Shown: positions 34,000 through 45,525 of the stretch, in pieces
Numbering within the stretch: the first letter of the stretch is position 1
Layout of the letters: every line of letters starts with the position of its first letter
NCBI GenBank assembly: GCA_020698575.1
Contig: CM036243.1
Location: forward strand, 17,256,903-17,320,902
Source: Bostrychus sinensis
Lineage: Eukaryota; Chordata; Actinopteri; Gobiiformes; Eleotridae
Length of the DNA stretch: 64,000 nucleotides
Direction: 5' to 3'
The notes under the pieces: model-generated
What the model was told of the DNA's origin: nothing
Databases searched by the model: none
Seen by the model: the letters and a program-made list of their open reading frames with translations, nothing else
Made by a program: the position numbers and the translations under genes

Positions 34000-34880
34000 C
34001 AAAGTGCTAATCACAATAGACTTCCACTCTTTTTTATTCTTCTGCCGGCTTAAACAACCCAACAAGCTGGCCTGTTTTTGATTGATTGGTCCCTAACTTG
34101 GTTGAACATGAGCAATCTGACCAGCTGTCCCCCCAGTTAGACACAGGAGGCATACGCTGACATATGGCCGGACGCCACCAGCCACAGCATTCCACTGTTC
34201 CATAATTCAAAAGCTCCTCCATCACCCCTTATGTTCTCCCCGCATCAGTTAATTAACCCTCGCATTGCCATCATGCTCACAGTGACTTTGCAGACAATAG
34301 TTAGCAGCGTGCTAGCCCTGCAGCCATCCACTCTTAAATCACTCAAGTTGATAATGCAACAATGCATCATTCTCCCATATGCTACAATAGTGGCTTACAA
34401 ATATGTTCAGTGTCCATAATGGTGATGAAACAGAGCTGCAAGCATTTCCTCTTCGAACCTGTTTCCTTTCATTATCCTAATGTGTTGATTGGTTAATACA
34501 TAATGAACAAACAGCCAAAGATGGTGTTAATTACAAAAAACATATGCAATGTGTTTACGCCTTGTATTCGTCATTTATCATGGGCATAAGGTTGGGTAAA
34601 CATCATATGCCCGCATCTGAACCCATTTCCCCACAAAAATTATGATATAATCAAGCCGTATTTAAATGAATGTAATATTTCTATCATGAGCTAGTTAGAT
34701 CGCACCGGAGAGACCCTTGGCGGCAGATAAGCAACATCTGCATGAATCTGTGGCATAACATCAACTAATAAGCTGGATCAGACCAAAACAAATAGCCATC
34801 CCCTAATTCCAAGCGCTTTGATTCACCTGCTGCTTCCATTAAGCTACACCCACAAAAACATCCCACATTACATGACATTC
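34000..34880. promoter_or_regulatory. Repeat-poor block, candidate conserved non-coding DNA
   Basis: About 880 bases between a broken Tc1-like element and a hAT insertion show no SINE, transposon or microsatellite. The block carries many transcription-factor-type cores: TTAATTAA (34249-34256), ATTTAAATG, CATATG and CAGCTG-like E-boxes, and GATAA. This composition is typical of developmental enhancers near neuronal genes. No coding frame is convincing. Confidence 0.3.
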
Positions 34881-35032
34881 TCATAACAGTATTAATATGG
34901 ACAGTAACTACAGGATTGGAATATCCTGAAATATATTAATCTATACAGTTTCTCGCTTCTAATCTTTGATTTAGTTTTTCTCCTCTCAGCTAAGTTGTCG
35001 TGGTGATAAAGTAACACCTGTATACATTAAGG

Positions 35033-35441
35033 CAGCCATTCCCAAAGTCAAGACTATTGTGGCCCCCTTAAATTTTCGAAAATCCCACATGGACCCCAAA
35101 CTATAGAACTCCCCTCTATTCAAAAGACTGTCATCTTTTTCTCCATATACTGTATTTTTATAAATACATTACAAAAACACTGGCTGCTAAAATGTGTTTT
35201 AAAGTAGTGTTTTAAAACAATTATATAACTCTAATGAGATTTTTTCTATATACTTAATGTTTTTAGGTACTTTATATTTCCATTGTCTTCTTATATTTTT
35301 GTATGTTTTATTTGTTGTTATGGACCAAAACAATGTATGTGAAATAAATAATGAATTGAAATATAGACAGTCTCTGGGGGGCCCCCTTCAGTACCTTCAT
35401 GGACCCCCAGGGCGCTCCAGACCCCACTTTGGGAACCACTG
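35033..35441. mobile_element. Non-autonomous hAT-type transposon
   Basis: A 409-bp element with 16-base terminal inverted repeats, CAGCCATTCCCAAAGT and ACTTTGGGAACCACTG (14 of 16 pair). An exact 8-bp target duplication, CATTAAGG, is at 35025-35032 and 35442-35449. The subterminal ggccccc tracts near both ends are typical of this fish hAT group. No transposase is present. Confidence 0.93.
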
Positions 35442-35489
35442 CATTAAGGCATTGCAGGTAATCACATGTATGACACTGTCTTGACAGTT

Positions 35490-36015
35490 TTCTTTGTTTG
35501 TTTGTTTGTTTTTTACCAAATTCTGTACCATTGCAAGATAGGGCCACACTCTAGACAACTCTAGGGCCCAGTAAAGAAATAAATTATTAGTTTTAGTGTA
35601 TCCTTTACCAATGGGTCACAAACATGACGTCCAGACCAGATCGGTTGCAGCTCGAGTTAACAGTGGAAATTGACTCCTGTTGGAAAGTGAGGAGGAAGTC
35701 ATGTTTGTAAAAAGATGAAAAAGAGGAAAAACGACAATGTAGGACTGAGTGTAATGCAACCACGAGGGATCACAAGCCAGTGTAGTCTTTGTGCCAGTCC
35801 CAAGTCCAGATAAATGCTAAAGGTTGTGTCAGAAAGGGCATCTGATGACCAAATCTAAGCCAAATTAAACATGCAAATGACAATCTTTACCAATGGGCAA
35901 AGCATTAACCCCTGAACTAGGATTTCTGAATCAAGTCTAGGTCTTTCATTTTTTTTCCATAGCAACATAGGGTCAATGCCTTGGCGGAGGTCTGCATTCT
36001 CCAAGAGCTTCTAGG
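35490..36015 (+). repeat. Composite repeat cluster
   Basis: A first-module fragment (GTACCATTGCAAGATAGGGCC at about 35526) is followed by a tail-type fragment (CCAGTCCCAAGTCCAGATAA, 35793 on) and a tRNA-like module (from about 35885: CCAATGGGCAAAGCATTAAC, CCCTGAACTAGGA, then CAATGCCTTGGCGGAGGTC). Bases between 35600 and 35780 show nothing I can name. Confidence 0.68.
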
Positions 36016-36385
36016 TGGATTTTTTTTTCTTTTTACCACTAGATAAAACTGTAATGAGAACATATAATATTAGTGCCTGTAGCAGAAATAGCTTCCACTA
36101 TTGCCTATTTTTGACCAGGGTTAAAACAAGATCCCACAATTCATTACTGCACAACGGCAGCCACAGCAGCCTGTTATCCCGAATAGTGCTGCCTAAAAAC
36201 TGTGCCTTGGTCTGCGTGTCCTATATTTTCCCTGGCCTGGATCTACATTTCCTACAGGGTCCACATTAGCTCAGAGCTGCTGCTGCCATGGCCACCACCA
36301 CACTCATAGACAATATAGCATGCATCCATGAACTAATTGATGTTCTGTGCACAGAGGCAGCCTGACCCTGCATATTCTTGTGTAT

Positions 36386-36406
36386 ATGTGTGTGTGTGTG
36401 TGTGTG
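36386..36406. repeat. (TG)n microsatellite
   Basis: About ten TG units, 100 bases from a CA array of opposite sense. Confidence 0.96.
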
Positions 36407-36505
36407 GTCCCCTAACGAATCCTGCCTGTCACTGCACTCCTCATCCGGGGATTCTCTGCTCCACTAATGAGTGCTGACCGGACCGGACTACCTTGTCAAC
36501 CTATG

Positions 36506-36506
<1 letters not shown>

Positions 36507-36537
<31 letters not shown>
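36507..36537. repeat. (CA)n microsatellite
   Basis: About fifteen CA units; the reverse complement of the nearby TG array. Confidence 0.97.
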
Positions 36538-36539
<2 letters not shown>

Positions 36540-37160
36540 GCTTATCACTAGGCGACCAGTCCTCTTGTCACCGAGCCTCCAGACAGATGCAGTCTCAAAC
36601 GTGCATGTTGTGCGTCTGTCTGAGGAATACCATGTGGATATGTGTGTGTGCTGGTGTATGTGTGACACTAGGAAAAGCTGTCAGAAAAAATCCCTCAAGT
36701 CTAAAATAAGAGAGGAAAAAAGTTTGGGTAGATTGTCACTTGACTGCATTTACATATCTGCTCTTGATTTGGAAATGAATAAAGTTTTTCAGCGCTGACA
36801 GCTCTGAAAGAAAACATGCTCATCATTATTAAAAATAATGAGTTCATTGGAAATATCTGAAGTGCTTGTCAGTAAAAGTACAATTCACTGATCCCGATGT
36901 CATCTGTTAGGAAAAATGTGTGTGATGTTAATGACAGTTATGAAGATTTTTTTTTAATTCAAGATGAGTGTCAGAAACATCAATTAGTTTAATAATCTTG
37001 GGCACACTGCAAACTGTACTATGCCTAAACTTTTTTATTATTATCATTTCTTTATTTACATAAATATCTTGTTTTTGGTTTGTTTAATGTTTGGCATTTT
37101 GTTTTGTAAACAATTAGTGGTCCAGTAGAGTAAAATGTGGATTTTTTTAAATTTTTAAAT

Positions 37161-37390
37161 CTTTAGGCTTCTCCCTTTTCTTATTCAGGGTCACCACATC
37201 AAACCAGTTATGCAGTGATTGATGCCGGACACCCTTCTTGTCATAACCAGCTACATATTATGAGTGGAGAGGGCAGCATGGGTGAAATGTCTTGCCCAGG
37301 GACACTACAACATCTTCCGGGTGAGATTCTAACCAATAACCCTCTGGTTGGTGGGTGAACGCTTAGCCCACTGCGCCACTGTCGCCCCTA
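37161..37390 (-). mobile_element. tRNA-derived SINE, near full length
   Basis: On the minus strand the head GGGGCGACAGTGGCGCAGTG carries an A-box-like TGGCGCAGTGGGCTAAGCG and a B-box-like GGTTAGAATCTC. The body has CCCTGGGCAAGACATTTC, and the tail has AAGAAGGGTGTCCGGCATC followed by GTGGTGACCC and GAGAAGCC. The tail motif is shared with the nine tail-type fragments listed separately. Confidence 0.85.
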
Positions 37391-38784
37391 TATAATACTA
37401 GCATAAATCTAAAGATATTTTCTAATTTGCTGTTTACAAGAAAATTTACTTTCTGAGTACATTTTCTAAAGCATATTTTTACCACATTTGTGAAGGGATT
37501 TACATTTACATTTGTGAAAAAATGTAATAGGACATATTTAGACATTTAAACAGTATATCTTACACTGCCTCATACATTGTCCAATTTGTCCATGTCATAT
37601 GAACAAATCTTTTATAATACCATTGACGTATTTTAATAACATTTTGCATTCAATGCTGGAGTGGAGCACTGTCTTTATAAGATAAAAACAAACTGAACGA
37701 GGTTGTTGAAGTGGGAAGAAAGATTTCAGGTAAACAAATGGACAGTATGTCACTTTTGAAAATACATACTGAATCTTGCATAAAAAATAGTTGTTGACAC
37801 ACAACATCCTCTGTTGGCAGAGTACAAACTCCTACCATATGAGGTGAAGGTATAAGTTGCTCTAGATGTGGACCAAGAGAGGGATCACATCCTTTATCCA
37901 ATGCAGTATTCAAGACTTACTGACAGTGAATGTTATGCATTATCTTCAGTACTGGTATTACCTACTGTATTTATCTATTTATGTTTTTATGGTCCTAATG
38001 TGTTCTGTCTATTCTATTGTGCTGTCTGCAGTATTTGTTCCTTTATTTTTATGTTCTCTGTGCAAGACAAATTCCACTCTGCAACAAAGGTTTCAATAAT
38101 TTCATTCATGTCCAGTTATCTGCTGTCAGCCTCCACAAAACTCCACCATGTATGCATTCATTCCCCCCTTGCCGTTTTTCTCCCCTTGTTTCACCTGTTC
38201 TCTTGGTGCTGTGCCTCAGTCTTTTCAGTCTTTTGTTCTTTCTTTGCTCTGCTGGAGAGACGTCTGAGCGGAACAGAGCTCAGGGGGCCATGCAACGTGT
38301 TCAGTAAAATGGCATGTGTCCGCCGAGCTACGCTAAATTACCTCCAGTTGGCTTGCTAGGCTAGGTTTAAGCACCGCCGACCAATTCCCTCCCTGTGTGC
38401 ATGTGTCAGCGCGTGTGATGGAAAGGTTTGGAGAGAGGTTGTGTGGGTGAAAGAGAGTGGGAGTGGGTAGTGTGGCAAATTATCATCAGAACAGGTAGAC
38501 GGGCTGGAGAATGTTGATTAGAGTGGCCACACACACGGACTCAGGTAATTTGTGCTGCAGAAGAGATGACTAATCAGGATAAAACCTGGTGGGTGTCTGG
38601 ACTGTGACCCATAATGAGAGACATAAGAAATAAGCACATGCAGATTAGCTAGTGAGTGAATATTAGTATGCATAAGCTAACATTCAACATGTTTACACCA
38701 TAGACTGTATCTGTTTTATTGTGCGACTGTGTATTCATATCAGCTTTTTGTTTAAGTTGTAATTTAAGTCACGATATTGTTTAA

Positions 38785-38830
38785 TTCAGTGATTCTTAAC
38801 TGCGTCCCAAAAGTGAGTTGTGGCTGGTTG
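38785..38830 (+). mobile_element. Single hAT-type end
   Basis: CAGTGATTCTTAACTGCGTC followed by CCAAAAGTGAGTTGTGGC looks like one end of a CAGTGGTTCTTAAC-type hAT; no partner end found. Confidence 0.5.
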
Positions 38831-39980
38831 AATATAGTTTCAACATTCAGCTTATTGTGCTGTTTTTGACAGGGTGTGGCGGCTTCTACTGGTGTATAGT
38901 GTTGTTTGCTTGTTTGTTTGTAGTTCTTTGTATTTTTTAATAAATAATTTATTTTATTTTATTTTTTTGCTCATGGTGAAATTACAAAAAACTATCTGCT
39001 TTCTTAAGGGGTGTTAGTAGCATATAATTTTGTGGTTCGCATATGTAGCCTGAATGGAACACTACCAGCACAATCCTTATATTTACTCGGGTTTGGGACA
39101 AAGCTGGGACAAAGGTTCCCTTGACCCTAGACAGGCAAATATACACCAACTAAGATTTACAAATGGAATTAACAGACGAGAAAAATCATTTAACAAGTTT
39201 TATTACCATACTAAAATCTATTTGGGATAAGTAATACAAGCTCCTCCCTCTTAATTGTCCTGGCACTGATGAAGCCCAAGATGCTGATTAGCCATGGACA
39301 ACCCCCTTAGAACAACCAGAATATAAAAAAAAATTATGTCAGCTCCCATATGCCTTGGTATGTCAGCAACAACATGTATCCCTAATGTTGTTCATGTCTC
39401 CTTGTTTTGGGAAGAACATACAGGCCCCTCAAAGCACATTAAAATCACAATTAATAATGGCTAAATGTCACATATGTGTGGTGGCAAAATCTTTATGCAT
39501 TGTGACACTCGGTCATGTCGGTTCATCTCTCTCCTTTTCAATCTATATGCGTAGCTGGTGCATGTAGTAGACTATCCCACTGGCTATACTCTCGTCTGGT
39601 ACATCACATAGGTCGACATTGTGGGGTTATGGGGGGTTTGGTCCCAGTGAAGGAATGTGCACTATTGTCATCATGCCCTGCAGATACGTAGCCTCACTGA
39701 CAATTTATTTCATAAAGCGCTGGTTGTAAATCCTTTGTGGTAGCTTGAGAGCATATCAGAGCAGAGTGCTAGCCTTAAAGGTATAGGTCACCCCCACATC
39801 ACACTGACACGTTTTGGACATTGTAAGGTCCTCTGTAAAGATGAATTGTATTGAAGAGGCAGTGTGAAGTCTTATCGGATGATTGTTGTCCTTCCCTCAA
39901 GCAGTGCAAAAGTCTTATCAGTTCACAAAAATACACAAAATTACCACACAAAAAAATAAATAAATCAATTTAAAAAAAAA

Positions 39981-40208
39981 TAGCAGCACTCGGAGAGCAG
40001 TGGACTTCTGCTAAGGCACTGGTCCTGTCTCAATCATTCATTCATTAATCTCCCTCCACTTACTCCCGTTAGGGGTCACTGGTAATGGAGTCTTGTTGTT
40101 CTGCCACCGTGCCTCCCTGGTCTTATCTCGCAATGGTTAAAATATAAGGCTCAGAATTTGACTCAAATGCAAGAATAAATGATCTTTTTATTGAGCCACA
40201 AAACCCTT
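39981..40208 (-). repeat. Composite repeat (reverse) split by a LINE-tail-like piece
   Basis: AGCAGCACTCGGAGAGCAG and CTGCTAAGGCACTGGTCC begin the reverse copy. It is interrupted at about 40032-40122 by ATTCATTCATTAATC with CCCGTTAGGGGTCAC, a piece like the tail of a common fish LINE, and resumes with TATCTCGCAATGG and TTTTATTGAGCCACAAAACC. Confidence 0.62.
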
Positions 40209-40254
40209 ATCTCATGATGGCAGATAATCTACTGAAACTTGAACATGAATTAAT

Positions 40255-40470
40255 CTTTGGTCTCTCAGAATCCTTTAAAACTCTCTACACTGATCTGGAT
40301 CCACACCAAAACCATTTTGTCCTTGGCCCATTGGACCCTTTACTAAAATTTTCAAAATAAAAATTTAGAAAAATATTTCTGTACTGTACTGTACTGTGAT
40401 TGTTTATTAAAGCAATCTTTGTTAACAGCATTTTTCACACCTCCCTAAAACTTTTACACAGTGCTGTATT
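40255..40470 (-). repeat. GTGCTGTGCAAAAGTTTTAG-type DNA element, copy 2 (reverse)
   Basis: Ends on the plus strand with CCTCCCTAAAACTTTTACAC and AGTGCTGTA, the reverse complement of the element start; ACTGATCTGGATCC lies in the interior. Confidence 0.6.
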
Positions 40471-40851
40471 ACTAAAGGGCAGCACAATAGGCTTAAGAAA
40501 GTGCATTACCAATAACCATTTTACAAGTCTATTGTTTAGAGAGGTGTTATTAAGTGCATTTTGGGGAGAAATGTTGTGGTTTAAAAAGCAATATTACTTT
40601 CGAAGCAAGAAAAGACGTTATCAGAAAAGCAGCATTTATGGAGGTATTTTACATCTACCGACAGAACGATGTTAACCAAAAACATGTAGCGTGTAAACAG
40701 TGGTTAGAAAATCTTCCCACAAAACATAGTCTTATTAAATATAACAATGTCTTCTGGTACAAATCCTTGTCCTTGTAAATCAATATGTTAACAAAAAAAC
40801 AAAACAAAACAAAAAAAAAAAACGCTTTTTCCAATATGGTGCAGTTCAAGT

Positions 40852-40930
40852 CATATGAGGACATTTCCAGGTCAGATTTTATGGGCAATTATAAAACCCT
40901 ATAAATTTGTTATAGGGAAAATGTGCATTA
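40852..40930 (+). repeat. Local duplication B, copy 1
   Basis: CATATGAGGACATTTCCAGG and the following GTCAGATTTTATGG are identical to 41072-41104; the similarity continues through GGGAAAATGTGCATTA. Confidence 0.92.
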
Positions 40931-41071
40931 GACTATTAGATAGTTTGCCTGCCATTGAATATTTCATAAATAATATCCAGTAGACTATCATTTTAGACTA
41001 GGAGGTAGATGGTTGGTTGTGGTGATTCTTATTGTCAAAAGGAAAGAAACAGAAAAAAAATGATTATGAGG

Positions 41072-41152
41072 CATATGAGGACATTTCCAGGTCAGATTTT
41101 ATGGCCTATTATAAAACTCCATGTATTCTTCATGATGGGAAAATGTGCATTA
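41072..41152 (+). repeat. Local duplication B, copy 2
   Basis: Direct repeat of 40852-40930, offset 220 bases, with 33 identical bases at its start. Confidence 0.92.
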
Positions 41153-41340
41153 CTTAAAAAAGACACTTTCTTTTCAAATGAGTTTCCTTCCTGATAGTTC
41201 AAAGCTGTGTGCTGAGCCACTCGCCCGCTTTCTGCCTCTCTCTCTCTCTCTCCCTGTTACACATTCAATGCCCGTCAGGAAACTGCGTCTAGGGAGGCTC
41301 CAGCTTTGACCGGACCACTGCAGTTTTCGCATGGCTGCCT

Positions 41341-41560
41341 CCGAGGATGCTCCCCAGAAATCTGATGCACCAAAAACCACCCTGAAAATCCACCGCCGCC
41401 GACCTCAGCCGCCTGGGTTCCTGCGCCTTGCCTGGCGGCTAGACATCGACGCTCGGCTATGGGCTTTCTAATGCTCCAGCCTAATCAACTCTGCGTGCAC
41501 GGGCCGCCTCGTGAGACAAGATGGGCGAGAAGGACAGCGGCGAAGAGGGAGGACCGGCAT
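41341..41560. promoter_or_regulatory. CpG-rich block, candidate promoter or non-coding first exon
   Basis: By my count about 17 CpG dinucleotides fall in roughly 210 bases, in a window that is otherwise AT-rich and CpG-poor. It has several GCCGCC/GGCGGC groups, is flanked by a CT tract at about 41238-41253 and followed by a purine-rich GA tract to about 41660. It lies 11.4 kb upstream of the adgrl3 signal-peptide exon, so it could drive that gene from the minus strand. A minus-strand ATG at 41332-41330 in fair context opens a short ORF of about 52 codons (41174-41332) that resembles nothing I know and would act as an upstream ORF at most. I see no strong consensus splice donor, so exon status is undecided. 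Confidence 0.4.
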
Positions 41561-41969
41561 AAAAGTGAAGATACAAGGATGAGGTCAGGGAGGAATAAGG
41601 GAAGATAGGAGAGGATAGAGCAGAGGATGGAGAGAGAGAGCAAAGGGGAGGAGAGGCAGCGCTGTGAGAGACGAGCAGAATAATAAAAGGACTTAATAAC
41701 CTAAGGCATTTATCTTTTTCAGCCCTGTCTGTCGGAATCCTCAAATATTTGGACAAAGACACGAATGGGGCAATGAATCATCCATCCATCAAGAGCTAAA
41801 AGATTTTCAACATCAAGAAATAGTGCATTAGCAGATCTTAATTATGCATCATTTCAAGTTAGAGAGCATTGTGATGGGGGTCTCGCGGTTGGCTGTGGGG
41901 CTCCTGTTAGTAGGGGGAGGTCAGCAGTTCTATTCCCCCCCAGGGAGACAGAAACTACAGCCAAAATAT

Positions 41970-42088
41970 GTGCTCAGATGTTCAAGAGGGTTGACTCAGG
42001 AAGGGCATTTGGGGTAAAGAAGAAAAAAAATGTAAAATGATGTAATGCAAATGATTCACAGTGGTGACCCCTAAAAGAAAGGGAGAGA
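41970..42088 (+). repeat. SINE tail-type fragment
   Basis: GTTGACTCAGGAAGGGCATT, AAATGATTCACAGTGGTGAC and CCCTAAAAGAAAGGGAG. Confidence 0.65.
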
Positions 42089-42636
42089 AGTTCTACATTA
42101 TTTCAGAGAACTTTTAAGAGTACAAGTATATATTTATGTAGAATGAATAAATTCAATTTAACTTTAATATCATGGGATGGACTTATTTTAATGTTAGCTA
42201 GTTTGTCATTGAGCAGAGCTGGTATATGTCATAATATTATGCTATTATTTTATAGCACATTAAATAAGGGTCCGTATTTTTTGATGGTGATTTTCCTATG
42301 TTGTTCCTATGTTCCTATCTCTTACTTAAAACACATAATGAAATAATCTTCAATAATTAAAGACCATACACCCAATGTTCCCAATTCAGAAAAATTCAAA
42401 AAAATTTAGTAAATAATAATATTAATAAATCAAACTGTCATGCCACAGTATTTGCTAACAAATAACTATATTCAAAACATAAATAGCTTTGTGTACTCAC
42501 AGTCAAATACAACAAAGTAATTACTGCTAACAAATAAATCCATTAACTGTTAACTGTGTGTCAGTTTTACATGATTTACCTGCTAATTGTTTTTAATCTA
42601 GTCACAAGGGTTTCACAAGACATTGTATTTCTTTTG

Positions 42637-42790
42637 CCAGTGCCAAGCCTGGATAAATGGGGAGGATATGTTCAGGAAGGGCATCTAGCATTAAAAAAAA
42701 AAACATATCAGAAATTATTATACAGATCCCTGTAGGAGCTAGAAGATTTACTACGGTGCCCAAGTAATGGAAAAGCCAAAAGGAAAGAAG
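42637..42790 (+). repeat. SINE tail-type fragment
   Basis: CCAGTGCCAAGCCTGGATAA, GTTCAGGAAGGGCATCTAGC and AAAGCCAAAAGGAAAG at the end. Confidence 0.68.
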
Positions 42791-43213
42791 AAGAAAGGGG
42801 TTTGTTTAGGTCTAGATAATAGAAATATAATTAGCTTGTGTCGTTTACATACATATCAATACTTCATGCTTTAACATAGACAGCCCCCTCTCCACTCACA
42901 CATATCTACATCTCAGTGGTGCCTTAGTTAAGTCGCCCTTTCTTGGGGGGAGCTAATGGTTTACAAAACTGCCTCCGATAGAATCAATTATGTCAACTGG
43001 AGGCGCAGTGATGTTGACGCCGGTGCCAGTGCTGTTGTTTCCCTCCCTTTGCTCTCTTTGATTCATCTGTCTTCTCCTTCACGCCACCCTTCCTCTTCTC
43101 CTCCTCCCCCAGTGCACTCTTCCTCCCTCCGTCACTGTGCTCCAAACCCAGTACTGTCACAACGGATCCATCAAAGACGTGCTTTTAAGCCAGAGGCAGG
43201 GAGAGGCTAACTT

Positions 43214-43242
43214 TGTGTGTGTGCGTGTGTGTGTGTGTGTGT
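43214..43242. repeat. (GT)n microsatellite
   Basis: About fourteen GT units with one GC interruption. Confidence 0.96.
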
Positions 43243-43919
43243 AAACTTGTTCTTTACAGTATATACAGCCACCTCAGCAAAACGAACGATGCAGCATTGA
43301 GGGGGAGGCTCCCAAACAGGCTGAGTATGACACCAGTGGAATAGATTAGGCCTGCATTTAAAAGCTTTTTGTGCACAAATCATCAGTGCGTCCATATTTT
43401 TGTTTACTTCTTCTTTGTTCTTTGTCTCCCTTCTCACTGCCATTTGACGTGTGCTGTCAGATAAAGGTAAAAATTCTTATTCCATTTATGTGCAACAAAA
43501 ACCTCATATGACATATTTTCAGGCTGAGTTTGCAAGAAGCTCATGAAAGTTTCATATTTCAGCTAATATTTTTGTCTACATCTGTCGATACAGTAAATGC
43601 ATGCTGTTTTTCAGTCTTTTACATAAAATAAATACATTTGGACACTTTTGTCAGTTCATGTTTTATAACTTAAAAATAATTAATATTTATTGAAAACTTC
43701 TTTTGGGGAGCTGTTACTTTCAATTTGATAAAAACTCTTGGATTAGGTAACTGTCCCTGGACTCTGCTAGACCTGCCAACTTCACTCCATCATAAGCTCT
43801 TTGCAACAGGGGGCTGCGAAGCTGAAGCCTTTCTCCGACTAAGGCCTTCTACAGACAGTGCTGCATCCTGATCACAAATAAAGGAAGTTGGGAGGATTTG
43901 AGTTCAGACATGAGAAGGA

Positions 43920-44298
43920 GAATCCGTGAGTGCTTGTACAGAACGGCGGGGGATAGGCAGAGCATGATGTAATGGGTAATTAGCGCGGCTTTTGGCAACA
44001 TGAAGCTAACAGATAGATAAATGAGCTGACTGCTACCTAGTGACGGTAATTTAAGCTCTGAAATTATAACAATGAGTCAGTGACACTGTATATGCTTTAG
44101 AAACATACAGGAGCGCTTCCTGGAGAAGGCGGGGTTTCATCAAGTGTTTTCAGCTCCTGAGAAGGGGATCGTCTCTGCATACTGGATTACTCTAACGTGT
44201 GAATGAAACACAATACTGCTGGGAGTATGTTTTTGTTGATGAAATATTATAAAATGGTAAAAAGCTCAGAAAAGTACATATAGCATATCAGGTCCCCT
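43920..44298. mobile_element. Second copy of the TTAA-flanked MITE, opposite orientation
   Basis: The right border is GGTCCCCT followed by TTAA at 44299-44302. Its reverse complement parallels the 20.7-kb copy over several blocks: CATTCACACGT, GAGCTTAAATTACCGTCAC and GCTCATTTATCTATCTG. It also has a segment the other copy lacks (about 44105-44180). The left border is not clear, so the start is approximate. Confidence 0.7.
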
Positions 44299-44396
44299 TT
44301 AAAAGATAAAGAGAAATACTGAGGGTGCAGTCAGTTTGACATTAGAATTGCATTGTTTATAAGAATCAAGAATCTAGCTTATGCATGAGGTTGTTT

Positions 44397-44716
44397 TTGC
44401 GAACACTGGTTTGTTGATTGGTTTGTTTGTTAGTATGTTAGTGAGATAACTTAAAAAGTAATGGTCAGATTTTGATTTCAGACAAAAGAAAGAAAGAAGA
44501 ATTTTTTTGGTTAAGCCATAAGTTTAGGTCAGTAAAGGAGCACATGGTAACTTTAGTGTGGACCATTGTGCCATAAAAGGGCTTTGAGGATAGACAGAAC
44601 ATTTACCCCTGAACTAGAAGATCCACAATTGAAGTGCATAGGTCTGGTCATTATATCTTTACAAATGTGTAATAGGGTCAATGGCTGGTGGAGGTCTGTG
44701 CTCTCTAATAGTACTG
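44397..44716 (+). repeat. Composite tRNA-containing repeat
   Basis: GTTTGTTTGTTAGTATGTTA then AAAAAGTAATGG, CAGTAAAGGAGCACA, and from about 44580 the tRNA-like module (GAACATTTACCCCTGAAC, TAGAAGATCC) followed by CAATGGCTGGTGGAGGTC and CTCTC. One of the most complete copies. Confidence 0.7.
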
Positions 44717-45525
44717 TATAATGGGATTATGGTTAAAGATATTATAGGATGGAATGGAAATACGACACATTTGGGCAGGGGCATTTAAATGTAGCCTTGA
44801 TAGGTCATCTTATATTTTGAAGTGCAAAACATCATCTTAATGTCTGCTACAACATAATGCCTCATTTAGAGTAAGTGTAGCCATTTTATTTGATCCCTCT
44901 TGACAACTCTAAACAACTCCACTAACATCCTTGGACATAATGAGATTCTTACAAGGCCAAAATGTTTTTAAAAATGCTGCATCCAAGTATTTCCTGAAAA
45001 CTTTTTGATTTGCTTGGCTCAGCAAATTTAAGTTAAAAGACACTGTCCAAATTCTAATCCCAGAGACTGCATAAGACATTAGGGGCCAAATCGTAGCTGC
45101 TTGCATATAAGAGCAGATCTGAACTGTGTATATCAGAGTTTTGAAATATTTATTCAAAAAAAGGCTTTCTGGTGCTGGCTGGCTGTTCATAATTTAATAA
45201 TGCATAAGCAGCAACACTGGTATATAAATATAAAAGGAGGAAGTTAGCGCTGGGAAAAGGCCAGTGGAAATACAGAGTGATGTAGCAGAGAAGAGTACAT
45301 TCATTTGCAGCCTTGTCACCTTGACTCGAGCTAAGAAAATGCCTCGGCGGACTGAAGAGATATTAACTTCACAGATAGAGTGGAATAGCATTAAACTGCA
45401 GTCTTTTCAAGTCAACCTGACAGCAGAGCAACACAGAGCAACGATGTGTGTAAAACGTCTCCTGACACATGTCCACACTGATATGGGAATATTTGTCAGC
45501 AAACACTTTCATTAGATATTACATC

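Noticed and set aside
37868..38359. 163-codon plus-strand ORF as a gene
   Set aside because: No homology I recognise, hydrophobic residues follow T-rich sequence, and no splice or promoter evidence. Kept only as a low-interest observation.
41174..41380. 68-codon minus-strand ORF in the CpG-rich block as a coding exon
   Set aside because: No homology, and it ends in a CT-repeat-derived Arg/Glu tract; more likely untranslated sequence or an upstream ORF.
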